A stretch of DNA of 43,754 nt from contig CADCFQ010000020.1 in assembly GCA_902800795.1 (NCBI GenBank), positions 1 through 43,754 of the forward strand. Reading direction: 5' to 3'. Shown piece after piece: positions 31,337 through 37,788 of this stretch. The notes beneath the pieces are model-generated. The model was not told the DNA's origin, did not search any database, and saw only the letters and a program-made list of their open reading frames with translations. Source of the stretch: an uncultured Ruminococcus sp. Its GTDB lineage: Bacteria > Bacillota > Clostridia > Oscillospirales > Ruminococcaceae. Position 1 is the first letter of the stretch, and each line of letters opens with the position of its first letter. A program made the translations under genes and the position numbers.

Positions 31337-31758
31337 ACATCCACCTCATAGGCCGCACAGTTTTCCGGAGTCTCGTAGACACTGACTCTCTTTACCAAAA
31401 GGCCCTGACCGGTAAGCACTTCAAAAAAGTGTCTTGCAAAGTTCTCGGCAGTCGGTCTGAAATCAACCGCTTTAAGCGAAAAGCCCTCTGTTTTAAGGCA
31501 GTCAACTGTCTCGGATCTGAGTGTCCCCTGCTCATAGATCAGAGTGTGATCAAAGCTGTCGGCAAGAGCCCTTACCGCCTTTTTAAGGTCTGAAAAATCG
31601 ATTATCATACCTCTTTTTTCTCCGCTCTCTATAAGCTTGTCGGAGCTGATCTCGGCTTCGACCTTCCATGTGTGGCCGTGGATATTGGCACACTTTCCGT
31701 TGTAGCCCGAAAGAAAATGGGCACTGTCAAAGCTGGCCTGTGTTTTAAGCGTATACAT
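31333..31758 (-). CDS. queD: 6-carboxy-5,6,7,8-tetrahydropterin synthase
   Basis: Makes 6-carboxytetrahydropterin from dihydroneopterin triphosphate. The 141-residue protein has the zinc ligands in FDSAHFL (about residues 8-14) and HGHTW (about 26-30). The catalytic Cys is in NGKCANIHGH, and a DHTLIYE segment lies further on. ATG 31758 follows GGAGGAATT; the frame is open to 31791 but that part overlaps the terminator. It is the first gene of the operon, behind a leader of about 150 bases. Confidence 0.95.
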   Translation of the reverse strand: MYTLKTQASFDSAHFLSGYNGKCANIHGHTWKVEAEISSDKLIESGEKRGMIIDFSDLKKAVRALADSFDHTLIYEQGTLRSETVDCLKTEGFSLKAVDFRPTAENFARHFFEVLTGQGLLVKRVSVYETPENCAAYEVDV

Positions 31759-31772
31759 AATTCCTCCAAAAT

Positions 31773-31800
31773 AAAAAAACGTCTGCACCAAAGCAGACGT
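31773..31800 (-). terminator. Leader terminator in front of queD
   Basis: On the minus strand ACGTCTGC and GCAGACGT flank a six-base loop and are followed by seven T (31773-31779). It ends just before the queD ribosome binding site and would stop the whole operon. A 7-bp alternative pairing of the stem's left arm with GGCAGAT in the leader (31850-31856) offers an antiterminator. Confidence 0.92.
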
Positions 31801-31908
31801 GATCGCACAACACTCAAAGGCCTGACTACAAGCCTTGTTTGTTTTATTGATCTGCCCTGGTTTTGATTAGTGACAGGATGGCGCAAACGAACTGTCAGTT
31901 TTACAACA
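31801..31908 (-). ncRNA. Structured leader of the queDE-folE-queCF operon, candidate preQ1 riboswitch
   Basis: Between the promoter and the leader terminator lie about 108 bases with no ATG on the minus strand, so no leader peptide. Stems that can be drawn include TGACAG/CTGTCA, AAGGC/GCCTT, and GATC pairing across the region. The operon makes preQ1, and preQ1-binding riboswitches are the known control of such operons. I do not see the class I core, and class III, known from Ruminococcaceae, is the likeliest if it is one. The class is not proven. Confidence 0.5.
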
Positions 31909-31914
31909 AAAGAT

Positions 31915-31943
31915 ATTATAACATCTTTTATTTCGCAATTCAA
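31915..31943 (-). promoter_or_regulatory. Promoter of the que operon
   Basis: On the minus strand TTGAAT (31938-31943), a 17-base spacer and TATAAT (31915-31920). It is divergent from the asparaginase promoter 55 bases away. The stretch 31759-32303 carries no gene; it contains both leaders and both promoters. Confidence 0.85.
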
Positions 31944-31997
31944 GTCAAATTTGTAAACAAATCACCCTTTTACGCAAAAGCGCAGGGCATAAACACA

Positions 31998-32026
31998 TTG
32001 ACAAAGGCAATACTGTATGATAAAAT
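31998..32026 (+). promoter_or_regulatory. Promoter of the asparaginase gene
   Basis: TTGACA (31998-32003), a 17-base spacer and TAAAAT (32021-32026) make a strong sigma-A promoter. The start site would be near 32033, at the beginning of the repeat array. The transcript therefore carries about 270 bases of repeat-derived leader before the start codon. Confidence 0.85.
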
Positions 32027-32110
32027 TATATCACATAAGCAAAGCGTTGTGATATAATTGCCCGATACGCAGGGAGTGCCACGCAGTGGCACGTATCTGC
32101 GAGGGCATTA
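32024..32110 (+). repeat. Repeat copy A: inverted repeat plus nested hairpin (full)
   Basis: First comes an inverted repeat with perfect 12-base arms AATTATATCACA / TGTGATATAATT (32024-32035, 32048-32059). Then comes a nested hairpin: TGCCC/GGGCA (32059-32063, 32103-32107), CGCAG/CTGCG (32068-32072, 32097-32101) and GTGCCAC/GTGGCAC (32076-32082, 32086-32092) with a GCA loop. A separate small hairpin TGAATGC-TCT-GCATTCA follows at 32124-32140. Confidence 0.9.
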
Positions 32111-32140
32111 AGATAGAAATATAGTGAATGCTCTGCATTC

Positions 32141-32188
32141 ATTATATCACATAAGCAAAGCGTTGTGATATAATTGCCCGATACGCAG
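32141..32188 (+). repeat. Repeat copy B: truncated unit
   Basis: Contains the inverted repeat ATTATATCACA / TGTGATATAAT and the following TTGCCCGATACGCAG, then stops at the point where copy C begins. It is an exact tandem duplicate of the first 46 bases of copy C (period 46), so it probably arose by slippage or unequal exchange. Confidence 0.9.
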
Positions 32189-32274
32189 TATATCACATAA
32201 GCAAAGCGTTGTGATATAATTGCCCGATACGCAGGAAGTGTCACTGTGTGACACTTATCTGCGAGAGCATAATT
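32189..32274 (+). repeat. Repeat copy C: inverted repeat plus nested hairpin (full)
   Basis: Same plan as copy A. The outer inverted repeat has arms TATATCACA / TGTGATATA. The nested hairpin has CGCAG/CTGCG (32230-32234, 32259-32263) and an apical stem AGTGTCAC/GTGACACT (32237-32244, 32248-32255). Relative to copy A, the apical C-G pair is replaced by T-A on both sides, so pairing is kept. The basal stem has one mismatch (TGCCC against GAGCA). It ends about 15 bases before the asparaginase ribosome binding site. Confidence 0.9.
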
Positions 32275-32303
32275 ATTACATACCATCTGAAAGGAAGATA
32301 GAT

Positions 32304-33305
32304 TTGAGCAAAAAGATACTTGTGATCTTCACAGGGGGAACTATCGGCAGCAGGATCAACGCTGACACTATCAACGTTGACTGTGACGGCAAATTCAGGC
32401 TGACAGCAGACTATGAGCTGATAAACGGCGAAAGAGATTTCGAGTGCGTTCAGCTTTTCAATATACTAAGCGAGAACATATCTCACTGCCACTGGGAGAA
32501 ACTGACGGAGTATCTTCTCGGAGTTGACACTAGCAAGTACAGCGGTATCATCATCACCCACGGCAGCGATACCCTTGCTTACACATCTGCCCTGCTGGGA
32601 ATGTATTTTCGCCATATCGATATCCCTGTTTTTGTTGTTGCATCAAATAAGCCGCTGGGCGAAAAAGGCTCCAACGGGCTTTTCAATTTCACGGCAGCTG
32701 TCAAGCTGATAGAAAAAGGCGGACTTCACGGAGTTTTCACCCTTTATGAAAAGGTCATGCTGCCAACAAGGGTCATCCCGGCGGATACTTACTGGGACAG
32801 GTTCACAGTGTACGGCTTCAACGGCTATGACGACCACTCGCTTTTCATGGGAGTAAGTCTCCCGATGATAGAAAGAACGCATGACCAGCTGTTTTTCGAG
32901 CCCTTGCGTTTTGAAAAGGAGATAATGCTCATCCACACATATCCGGGGATGGATTTTTCCTGCTTTGTGCCGAGTGACAAAACTGCTGCCGTTCTTATCG
33001 AACCTTATCACAGTGCCACCGCCTGTGTGAACAGTAACAGAGGCGATAGCTACACACTGACTAACTTTATAAAGCGCTGTATAAGCAGCGGGGTAATGGT
33101 TTATATCTGCGGAGTAAAAAAGAACGAAGCTATGTATGACACGCTCTCACGGATAATAAAGGCAGGCAGCATACCGCTTTACTCCATAAGCGGACCGGCG
33201 GCTTATATGAAGCTTCTGATCGCATACAACCAGGACAGAATGAGCGTTAAGGAAATAATGGATACGAATCTCTATTTTGAGATAGTCGGAAAGAATATCA
33301 GATAG
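32304..33305 (+). CDS. L-asparaginase (type I-like)
   Basis: Hydrolyses asparagine to aspartate and ammonia. The 333-residue protein starts at TTG 32304, with AAAGGAAG about six bases upstream. The frame is open to 32220, but that part is repeat DNA. The first catalytic Thr is in the N-terminal FTGGTIGS (about residues 8-15), and the second triad is in THGSDTLAYT (about 90-99). No signal peptide, so the enzyme is cytoplasmic. It is a single gene with its own promoter, a structured leader, and a terminator. The central domain aligns with bacterial asparaginases; specificity for Asn over Gln is not proven. Confidence 0.9.
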   Translation: MSKKILVIFTGGTIGSRINADTINVDCDGKFRLTADYELINGERDFECVQLFNILSENISHCHWEKLTEYLLGVDTSKYSGIIITHGSDTLAYTSALLGMYFRHIDIPVFVVASNKPLGEKGSNGLFNFTAAVKLIEKGGLHGVFTLYEKVMLPTRVIPADTYWDRFTVYGFNGYDDHSLFMGVSLPMIERTHDQLFFEPLRFEKEIMLIHTYPGMDFSCFVPSDKTAAVLIEPYHSATACVNSNRGDSYTLTNFIKRCISSGVMVYICGVKKNEAMYDTLSRIIKAGSIPLYSISGPAAYMKLLIAYNQDRMSVKEIMDTNLYFEIVGKNIR

Positions 33306-33310
33306 TAAAA

Positions 33311-33348
33311 CGGTATGTCGGCATAAAGGCTGACATACCGCTGTTTTT
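33311..33348. terminator. Terminator between asparaginase and ligA
   Basis: CGGTATGTC (33311-33319) and GACATACCG (33332-33340) form a stem, extended inward by GGC/GCT, followed by CTGTTTTT on the plus strand. The minus strand has a shorter TTTT, so it may also serve ligA. Third copy of the CGGTATG...CATACCG stem. Confidence 0.88.
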
Positions 33349-35314
33349 ATTCGCACATTTCTTTGAACTGCTCTTCTGTGATTATCGGGATCCCAAGTTC
33401 CTTAGCCTTTTTGTTCTTGCCGGAGTTTGAGGTGATATCGTTATTGATAAGATAATCCGTCTTGCTTGAAACGGCTGAAGCGACCTTGGCGCCAAGAGAT
33501 TGTGCATAGTCCTTGAGCTCGTTTCTGTTTTTCCAGATGTGAACAGCGCCGGTTATAACAAAGGTCTTGCCGGCTATCGCATGGTCGCCGGAAGGCTTTT
33601 CGGGCATCCTTACTCTTAGCTCCGCCAGAAGCGAATGGAACTGGGACAGGTTCTCTTCATTTTCAAAAAACTTAACGTAGTCCCCTGCCAGGACCTCACC
33701 TATGCCGTCAATAGCCAAAAGCTCGTCCTTCGTTAAGCTCTCAAGCTGCAAGGGCTCGCTGACAATACCGCAGATAAGAGCTGACGCTGCTCTGCCTATG
33801 TTCGGAACGCCAAGAGCATAAAGAACACGGTCGAGCTCACAATCACGGGATGCCTCGACACCGGCTATCAGCTGGTCATAGGACTTCTCGCCGAAGCCTT
33901 CAAGAGCGACTATCCTGTCTTTGTGCTCGCTCAGATGATAAAAATCGGAAAACTCCTTTACAAAACCCTGCTCAACAAAGGTCTCGATAGTGGATTCAGC
34001 CATACCGACGATATTGAGAGCATCACGGCTGACAAAATGCTTGAAGCGGCCTATAAGCTTTGCGGGGCAAGAATGGTTTGGACAGAAAAGGGATTCAACA
34101 CCGTCCTCAGACTTTCTTATCTCGGTCTTTGCAGAGCACACAGGACAGACATCTATAACAGCTGGTGTCACCACGTCATCCTCATGAGGTGTCTTGTTTT
34201 CCGCTACGACCGGGATTATCATATTGGCTTTATACACCGATATAGTGTCACCGGCGCAGAGGTTCAGCTTTTTCATTATGCTGATATTATGGAGCGATGC
34301 TCGGGATACTGATGTTCCCTCCAGCTCAACAGTATCAAAGGATGCTATCGGGTTAATAAGCCCTGTGCGGCTGGGAGACCAAATGACCTCACGCAGTGTG
34401 GTGTCAGCGGTCTCGTCTGCCCATTTGAAGGCTATACCGTTTCTCGGGTGATGGACCGTCTCGCCCAGAGATGCGCCGTAAGCCACATCATCAAAGGTAA
34501 GAACAAGACCGTCCGAGGGAAAATCATTATCGGCTATCTCGCTTTCAAACTGACCGACAGCATCAACCACCGTATCCTTGTTGACTATCCTGCCGGATAC
34601 ACGCTGAAAGCCCTGCTGCGCCAGCCAGTCCAGGCGGCCGTTCACGGAGTTTATATCAAGTCCGTCAGCTTCAACAAGAGCAAAGGCAAAGAAATTAACG
34701 CCCCTGTCCGCTACAACACCTGGATCAAGAGTACGCAGTGTTCCGGAAGCCAGGTTTCTCGGGTTTTTATACGGCTCCGCACCCTCTTCAAGGTCGGCGT
34801 TCACACGCCTGAAATCGGTGTAGCCGATAAGGGCTTCTCCACGAAGCGCAAGATGTCCCTCAAAGGATATCCTCTGGGGTATGCCTTTTATATAACGGGC
34901 GTTTGGTGTTATGTCCTCACCTTCTTCTCCGTTTCCTCGGGTAACAGCCTGTGTGAGCTTTCCGCCGTCATAATAAAGACAGACAGTAAGCCCGTCCAGT
35001 TTCCAGCTTAAAAGACCCTCATGCTCTCCAAGCCACTGGCGAAGCTGTTCACGGTCCTTTGTCTTGTCAAGGGAAAGCATCTTTCTCGGGTGTTTAACCT
35101 TCGGCAGATAGGACGAAGCCTTGAAGCCCACCTCCTGGGTTCGGCTGTCTTCAAGGACTACGCCTGTCTGCTTTTCAAGCTCCAAAAGCTCGTCATAAAG
35201 GCTGTCATACTCCGCATCGCTCATAATAGTTGAGCCCGTGTTATAATATGAGTCAGAAGCCTTTTCAAGAAGAGAGTTTATCTCCTTCATTCTCTCTATC
35301 AGTTTATCCGGCAT
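33347..35314 (-). CDS. ligA: NAD-dependent DNA ligase
   Basis: Seals nicks in replication and repair using NAD. The 655-residue protein has the Ia domain (about 1-60) and the adenylation domain with the AMP-accepting Lys 105 in KLDG. An OB domain follows, then a four-Cys zinc finger (CPVC...CPNHSC, about 385-415), helix-hairpin-helix repeats, and a C-terminal BRCT domain (about 580-655). It is slightly shorter than the usual 670 residues, and KLDG replaces the more common KIDG or KVDG. It could be a second ligase copy; the rest of the genome would tell. AGAGG precedes the ATG. Confidence 0.94.
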   Translation of the reverse strand: MPDKLIERMKEINSLLEKASDSYYNTGSTIMSDAEYDSLYDELLELEKQTGVVLEDSRTQEVGFKASSYLPKVKHPRKMLSLDKTKDREQLRQWLGEHEGLLSWKLDGLTVCLYYDGGKLTQAVTRGNGEEGEDITPNARYIKGIPQRISFEGHLALRGEALIGYTDFRRVNADLEEGAEPYKNPRNLASGTLRTLDPGVVADRGVNFFAFALVEADGLDINSVNGRLDWLAQQGFQRVSGRIVNKDTVVDAVGQFESEIADNDFPSDGLVLTFDDVAYGASLGETVHHPRNGIAFKWADETADTTLREVIWSPSRTGLINPIASFDTVELEGTSVSRASLHNISIMKKLNLCAGDTISVYKANMIIPVVAENKTPHEDDVVTPAVIDVCPVCSAKTEIRKSEDGVESLFCPNHSCPAKLIGRFKHFVSRDALNIVGMAESTIETFVEQGFVKEFSDFYHLSEHKDRIVALEGFGEKSYDQLIAGVEASRDCELDRVLYALGVPNIGRAASALICGIVSEPLQLESLTKDELLAIDGIGEVLAGDYVKFFENEENLSQFHSLLAELRVRMPEKPSGDHAIAGKTFVITGAVHIWKNRNELKDYAQSLGAKVASAVSSKTDYLINNDITSNSGKNKKAKELGIPIITEEQFKEMCE

Positions 35315-35334
35315 GGGGTGAACCTCTTTTCATG

Positions 35335-35658
35335 TTATTTATTCTTCTTAGCGCTCTTAGGCGCAGGCAGCTCCGGGAACATCGAATCAAGCAGGCTGCA
35401 CATAAACTCCCTGTCATCGACATTTGAAACCAGCAGCATCTCCTTTGCTCCCTCATAAGGCAGCTGCTTCTCGGCATCCGGCATCATGGCCAAAGCCGGT
35501 TTTACAGGCTTTACAAGAAAGCGGTCATCATATATCCCGCCTATTATCCTGCCCCGGTAATAGATGATGTATTCGCCCATCATTTTGCGAAAAGTGATAT
35601 CATCAAGCGGCGAGAGCTGCTCGAGGATAAAATCAAGATATTCTTTACTGGATGCCAT
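35335..35658 (-). CDS. TfoX N-terminal domain protein
   Basis: The 107-residue protein matches the TfoX/Sxy N-terminal domain (FRKMMGEYIIYYRGRIIGGIYDDRFLVKPV). It lacks the C-terminal domain of the competence regulator. In Firmicutes these small proteins have no proven role. ATG 35658 is preferred: AAGGAATG lies upstream, and a longer reading from 35718 would overlap the GNAT gene. It ends 20 bases before ligA in the same direction and starts 14 bases after the GNAT stop. Confidence 0.82.
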   Translation of the reverse strand: MASSKEYLDFILEQLSPLDDITFRKMMGEYIIYYRGRIIGGIYDDRFLVKPVKPALAMMPDAEKQLPYEGAKEMLLVSNVDDREFMCSLLDSMFPELPAPKSAKKNK

Positions 35659-35672
35659 AAGATCATTCCTTA

Positions 35673-36122
35673 TCAGTAGTTTTTTACATATATCCGTGAC
35701 ATTGAACCATAGATGCACTTTTGTTCATACAAGAATTCACAGCCGTATTTCTCATAAAGGCCTGTGTGATCAGTAGATATATAGATCTTGTCTCTGCCTT
35801 CGGATCTTAAAAGGCGGCCTATCTCGTCAAATAAAAATGTCAAGCACCGGCGGCCCCGGAACTTCGGGGAAGTAAAAACAAACCCCATCCAGGGAGTCAG
35901 CTCCGTGGGCTGTATCTCGTCCACTACAGCATAGGTACAAAAGGAGACCAGCTCATCGCCGTCTGTAAGTAAAAGGAGCTTTGAACCCTCTCCGACAGTT
36001 TCAAAGAAGGTGCCCTTTTGCAGGATCTTAGCCAGGAACTCCCCGCCTGCCCAGCCGCAGGAGCCGATCTTCTCGAGCCAGTGCTCCTGTCTGTGGCTGT
36101 CAGAATAATACTCTATTTCCAA
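35673..36122 (-). CDS. GNAT-family N-acetyltransferase
   Basis: About 149 residues with a GNAT fold: the acetyl-CoA loop region SPKFRGRRCLTFLFDE (about 86-101) and a TDHTGLYEKYGCEF motif near the C terminus. Substrate unknown. The start is taken as TTG 36122, eight bases after AGGAG; the GTG at 36131 would touch that site and overlap the preceding gene's stop. The gene follows the membrane-protein gene closely, so the two are probably cotranscribed. Confidence 0.78.
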   Translation of the reverse strand: MEIEYYSDSHRQEHWLEKIGSCGWAGGEFLAKILQKGTFFETVGEGSKLLLLTDGDELVSFCTYAVVDEIQPTELTPWMGFVFTSPKFRGRRCLTFLFDEIGRLLRSEGRDKIYISTDHTGLYEKYGCEFLYEQKCIYGSMSRIYVKNY

Positions 36123-36127
36123 CCCGG

Positions 36128-36610
36128 TCACTCCTTTATGTCAGTGATCTGATTCTTATGCTGAATGTGTATGCCTATATGGCCTATGCCAAGGATCATG
36201 CCTGCCGCAAAAAGGATAGGGTTCTTCCCGTAAACAGCTATAAGAAGCACAGCCAGAACAGGCAGCGTCGCTCCTGCAAGAGGTATGCCAAGAAAGCTTC
36301 GGTAAAAGTCCTGCATAGTCTTTTCGCTTTTAAAATAGCGTATCCAGTAGAGCTCGTACATTATCATAAGCACAAAAGCTGCGCCCAGCCACAAAAGCCG
36401 GGGACCGGAGCTATGTACATTAAAGTCGCTGAAAATAAGGACAAGCGCCGAAACAGCGACCTCGCCCACCCGCTCAAAAGCCAGCAGGACCTTGTTTTCA
36501 CGGGTTGCGTATTTGTCATAATCCTTCGGCTGGTTCTTTGTCCAGAAGCCGTTGGGGATAAAAAGCATCAGCAAAAAGATGAACCCCACATAAGAAAAGC
36601 CTAAGTGCAT
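36128..36610 (-). CDS. Membrane protein of unknown function, about five helices
   Basis: I do not recognise the family. The 160-residue protein has hydrophobic segments at about residues 4-22, 47-63, 71-91, 108-127 and 131-150, and a short polar tail. AAAGGAG precedes the ATG at a normal distance. It lies 12 bases after the lipoprotein gene and directly before the GNAT gene, part of a long minus-strand run. No catalytic motif is visible. Confidence 0.72.
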   Translation of the reverse strand: MHLGFSYVGFIFLLMLFIPNGFWTKNQPKDYDKYATRENKVLLAFERVGEVAVSALVLIFSDFNVHSSGPRLLWLGAAFVLMIMYELYWIRYFKSEKTMQDFYRSFLGIPLAGATLPVLAVLLIAVYGKNPILFAAGMILGIGHIGIHIQHKNQITDIKE

Positions 36611-36622
36611 GGTCTGCTCCTT

Positions 36623-37075
36623 TTAAAGCCTTGCGCAAAAGACATCGTAAGTGTTTTGTTCAGTACCGTTTTCATCGCTGACCACAAGCTCCGCTTTAAG
36701 ATCGTCGCCCTTTATCTCGGCGCTCCAGCCGGCTTCAAGGACTATACCGTTTGCGGAATAATAGAAGCTGTCGGTATCTATCATCCTGAAAATGTACTGT
36801 CCGTCATCGCCGGGATCATCAAGCCCGATGCTGCGGCTCTCCCCTCCGCCAAGCTTTGAAAGCGTGGGGGTGCCCCATACAGTGGTCTTTAAGTTTTCTT
36901 CTGTCTGCGGCAGGATCCACACATCTGCATCCTTCACCGAATTTGTTATCGAAACCTCAGCTGGAGTTTTGGTTTCCTTTTCTGATGAGCTTTTCATAGT
37001 TTCCTGCTCCTTTGTTTTACAGCTGCACATAAACAGTGTGAGCACACCGGCAGCGATCAATAACAGCTTCCTCAT
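36623..37075 (-). CDS. Small lipoprotein of unknown function
   Basis: A 150-residue protein with a lipoprotein signal peptide: positively charged start, hydrophobic core, and lipobox CSC near residue 19. A Lys/Glu/Ser-rich spacer follows. The mature part (about 40-150) is mostly beta-like with no named domain and would sit on the outer face of the membrane. GGGAGAGG precedes the ATG. It starts 15 bases after the second small paralogue gene. Confidence 0.72.
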   Translation of the reverse strand: MRKLLLIAAGVLTLFMCSCKTKEQETMKSSSEKETKTPAEVSITNSVKDADVWILPQTEENLKTTVWGTPTLSKLGGGESRSIGLDDPGDDGQYIFRMIDTDSFYYSANGIVLEAGWSAEIKGDDLKAELVVSDENGTEQNTYDVFCARL

Positions 37076-37090
37076 AGGCCTCTCCCTGTG

Positions 37091-37426
37091 CTACATAAAA
37101 CTATACTCTATTTCTGATCTAGTAATAAGTATGGTATCTGTATTTATGATCTGTTTAAGCTTATCTCCGAGAGCTACAAGCTCATCCTCGCTGATGCCGA
37201 TAATGATGACTCTGAGACTGGTCTCCGTTGTATAGCCCTTATTATGCGTGTAGCCGCCGAACTGAGTAAGCATCGTAAAGCTAAGCTGCTTCTGAGTGCA
37301 TATCTCAGACAGTATCTTTTTAAAGCTGTCAACTGTGAGGACCTCGTCATAAGTATCCTTGTCTTTGAGACCGATAAAGATCTCATATTTCACACCGTTT
37401 TCAAACCTAAAACCATTCATACCCAT
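37091..37426 (-). CDS. Small alpha/beta protein, paralogue 1 (DUF3574-like)
   Basis: The 111-residue protein resembles its upstream neighbour along its whole length. Shared features are a Tyr-x-Ile-x-Ile-Gly strand near the start, DEV, a QKxxxF segment, GGYxH, and an ExSL...IIG strand. This outline is like DUF3574-type small proteins, but I am not certain of the family. No catalytic residues are evident. GAGGTGAT lies just before the ATG. It starts eight bases after the other copy. Confidence 0.65.
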   Translation of the reverse strand: MGMNGFRFENGVKYEIFIGLKDKDTYDEVLTVDSFKKILSEICTQKQLSFTMLTQFGGYTHNKGYTTETSLRVIIIGISEDELVALGDKLKQIINTDTILITRSEIEYSFM

Positions 37427-37434
37427 ATATCACC

Positions 37435-37752
37435 TCAACGCAGCTGCGCTTTGACAGTTTCCTTTATCACCAAAGAGCACTCCTGATTCATAAACATCGA
37501 GAGACTCTTTGCGAGCCTGATAATGTCAAGATCACAAGCGCCTATTATGTTTATACATAAAGAGTTTTCCGATACAAACCTGCCGTCATCATGAAAATAA
37601 CCGCCTTTAGCGCTGTACACCGAAAAGTCGATGTTTTTCTGTCTGAAAAAACGAGTGACCGTTTCTCTAAGCTCGTCCTCGCTTACGACCTCATCGAGAA
37701 GCTGAGAGTCGTGACAACCTATCAATATCTGATACTCTGTATTCTCTTTCAT
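37435..37752 (-). CDS. Small alpha/beta protein, paralogue 2 (DUF3574-like)
   Basis: The 105-residue partner of the gene at 37091. It has the same strand-helix-strand order and shared motifs (YQILIG, DEV, QKNIDF, GGYFH, ENSLCINIIG), but overall identity looks low, so the duplication is old. Its ribosome binding site (AGGGG/AGGAA) is poor. It follows the RlmD-like gene by 36 bases with no terminator visible, so it may be read from the recJ-side operon. Confidence 0.65.
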   Translation of the reverse strand: MKENTEYQILIGCHDSQLLDEVVSEDELRETVTRFFRQKNIDFSVYSAKGGYFHDDGRFVSENSLCINIIGACDLDIIRLAKSLSMFMNQECSLVIKETVKAQLR

Positions 37753-37788
37753 TTCCTGACCCCTGTCAACTCACTCAAACTATGTATA

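Noticed and set aside
32024..32234. CRISPR-like array
   Set aside because: Only three units, themselves palindromic and partly directly adjacent, with no spacers of regular size and no cas genes.
32026..32286. An 86-codon open frame on the minus strand across the repeat array
   Set aside because: It encodes the same peptide twice because it runs through the repeats. It has no ribosome binding site, and the strand is antisense to the asparaginase leader.
32220..32303. N-terminal extension of asparaginase
   Set aside because: It lies inside repeat copy C, adds sequence unlike any asparaginase, and TTG 32304 has a proper ribosome binding site.
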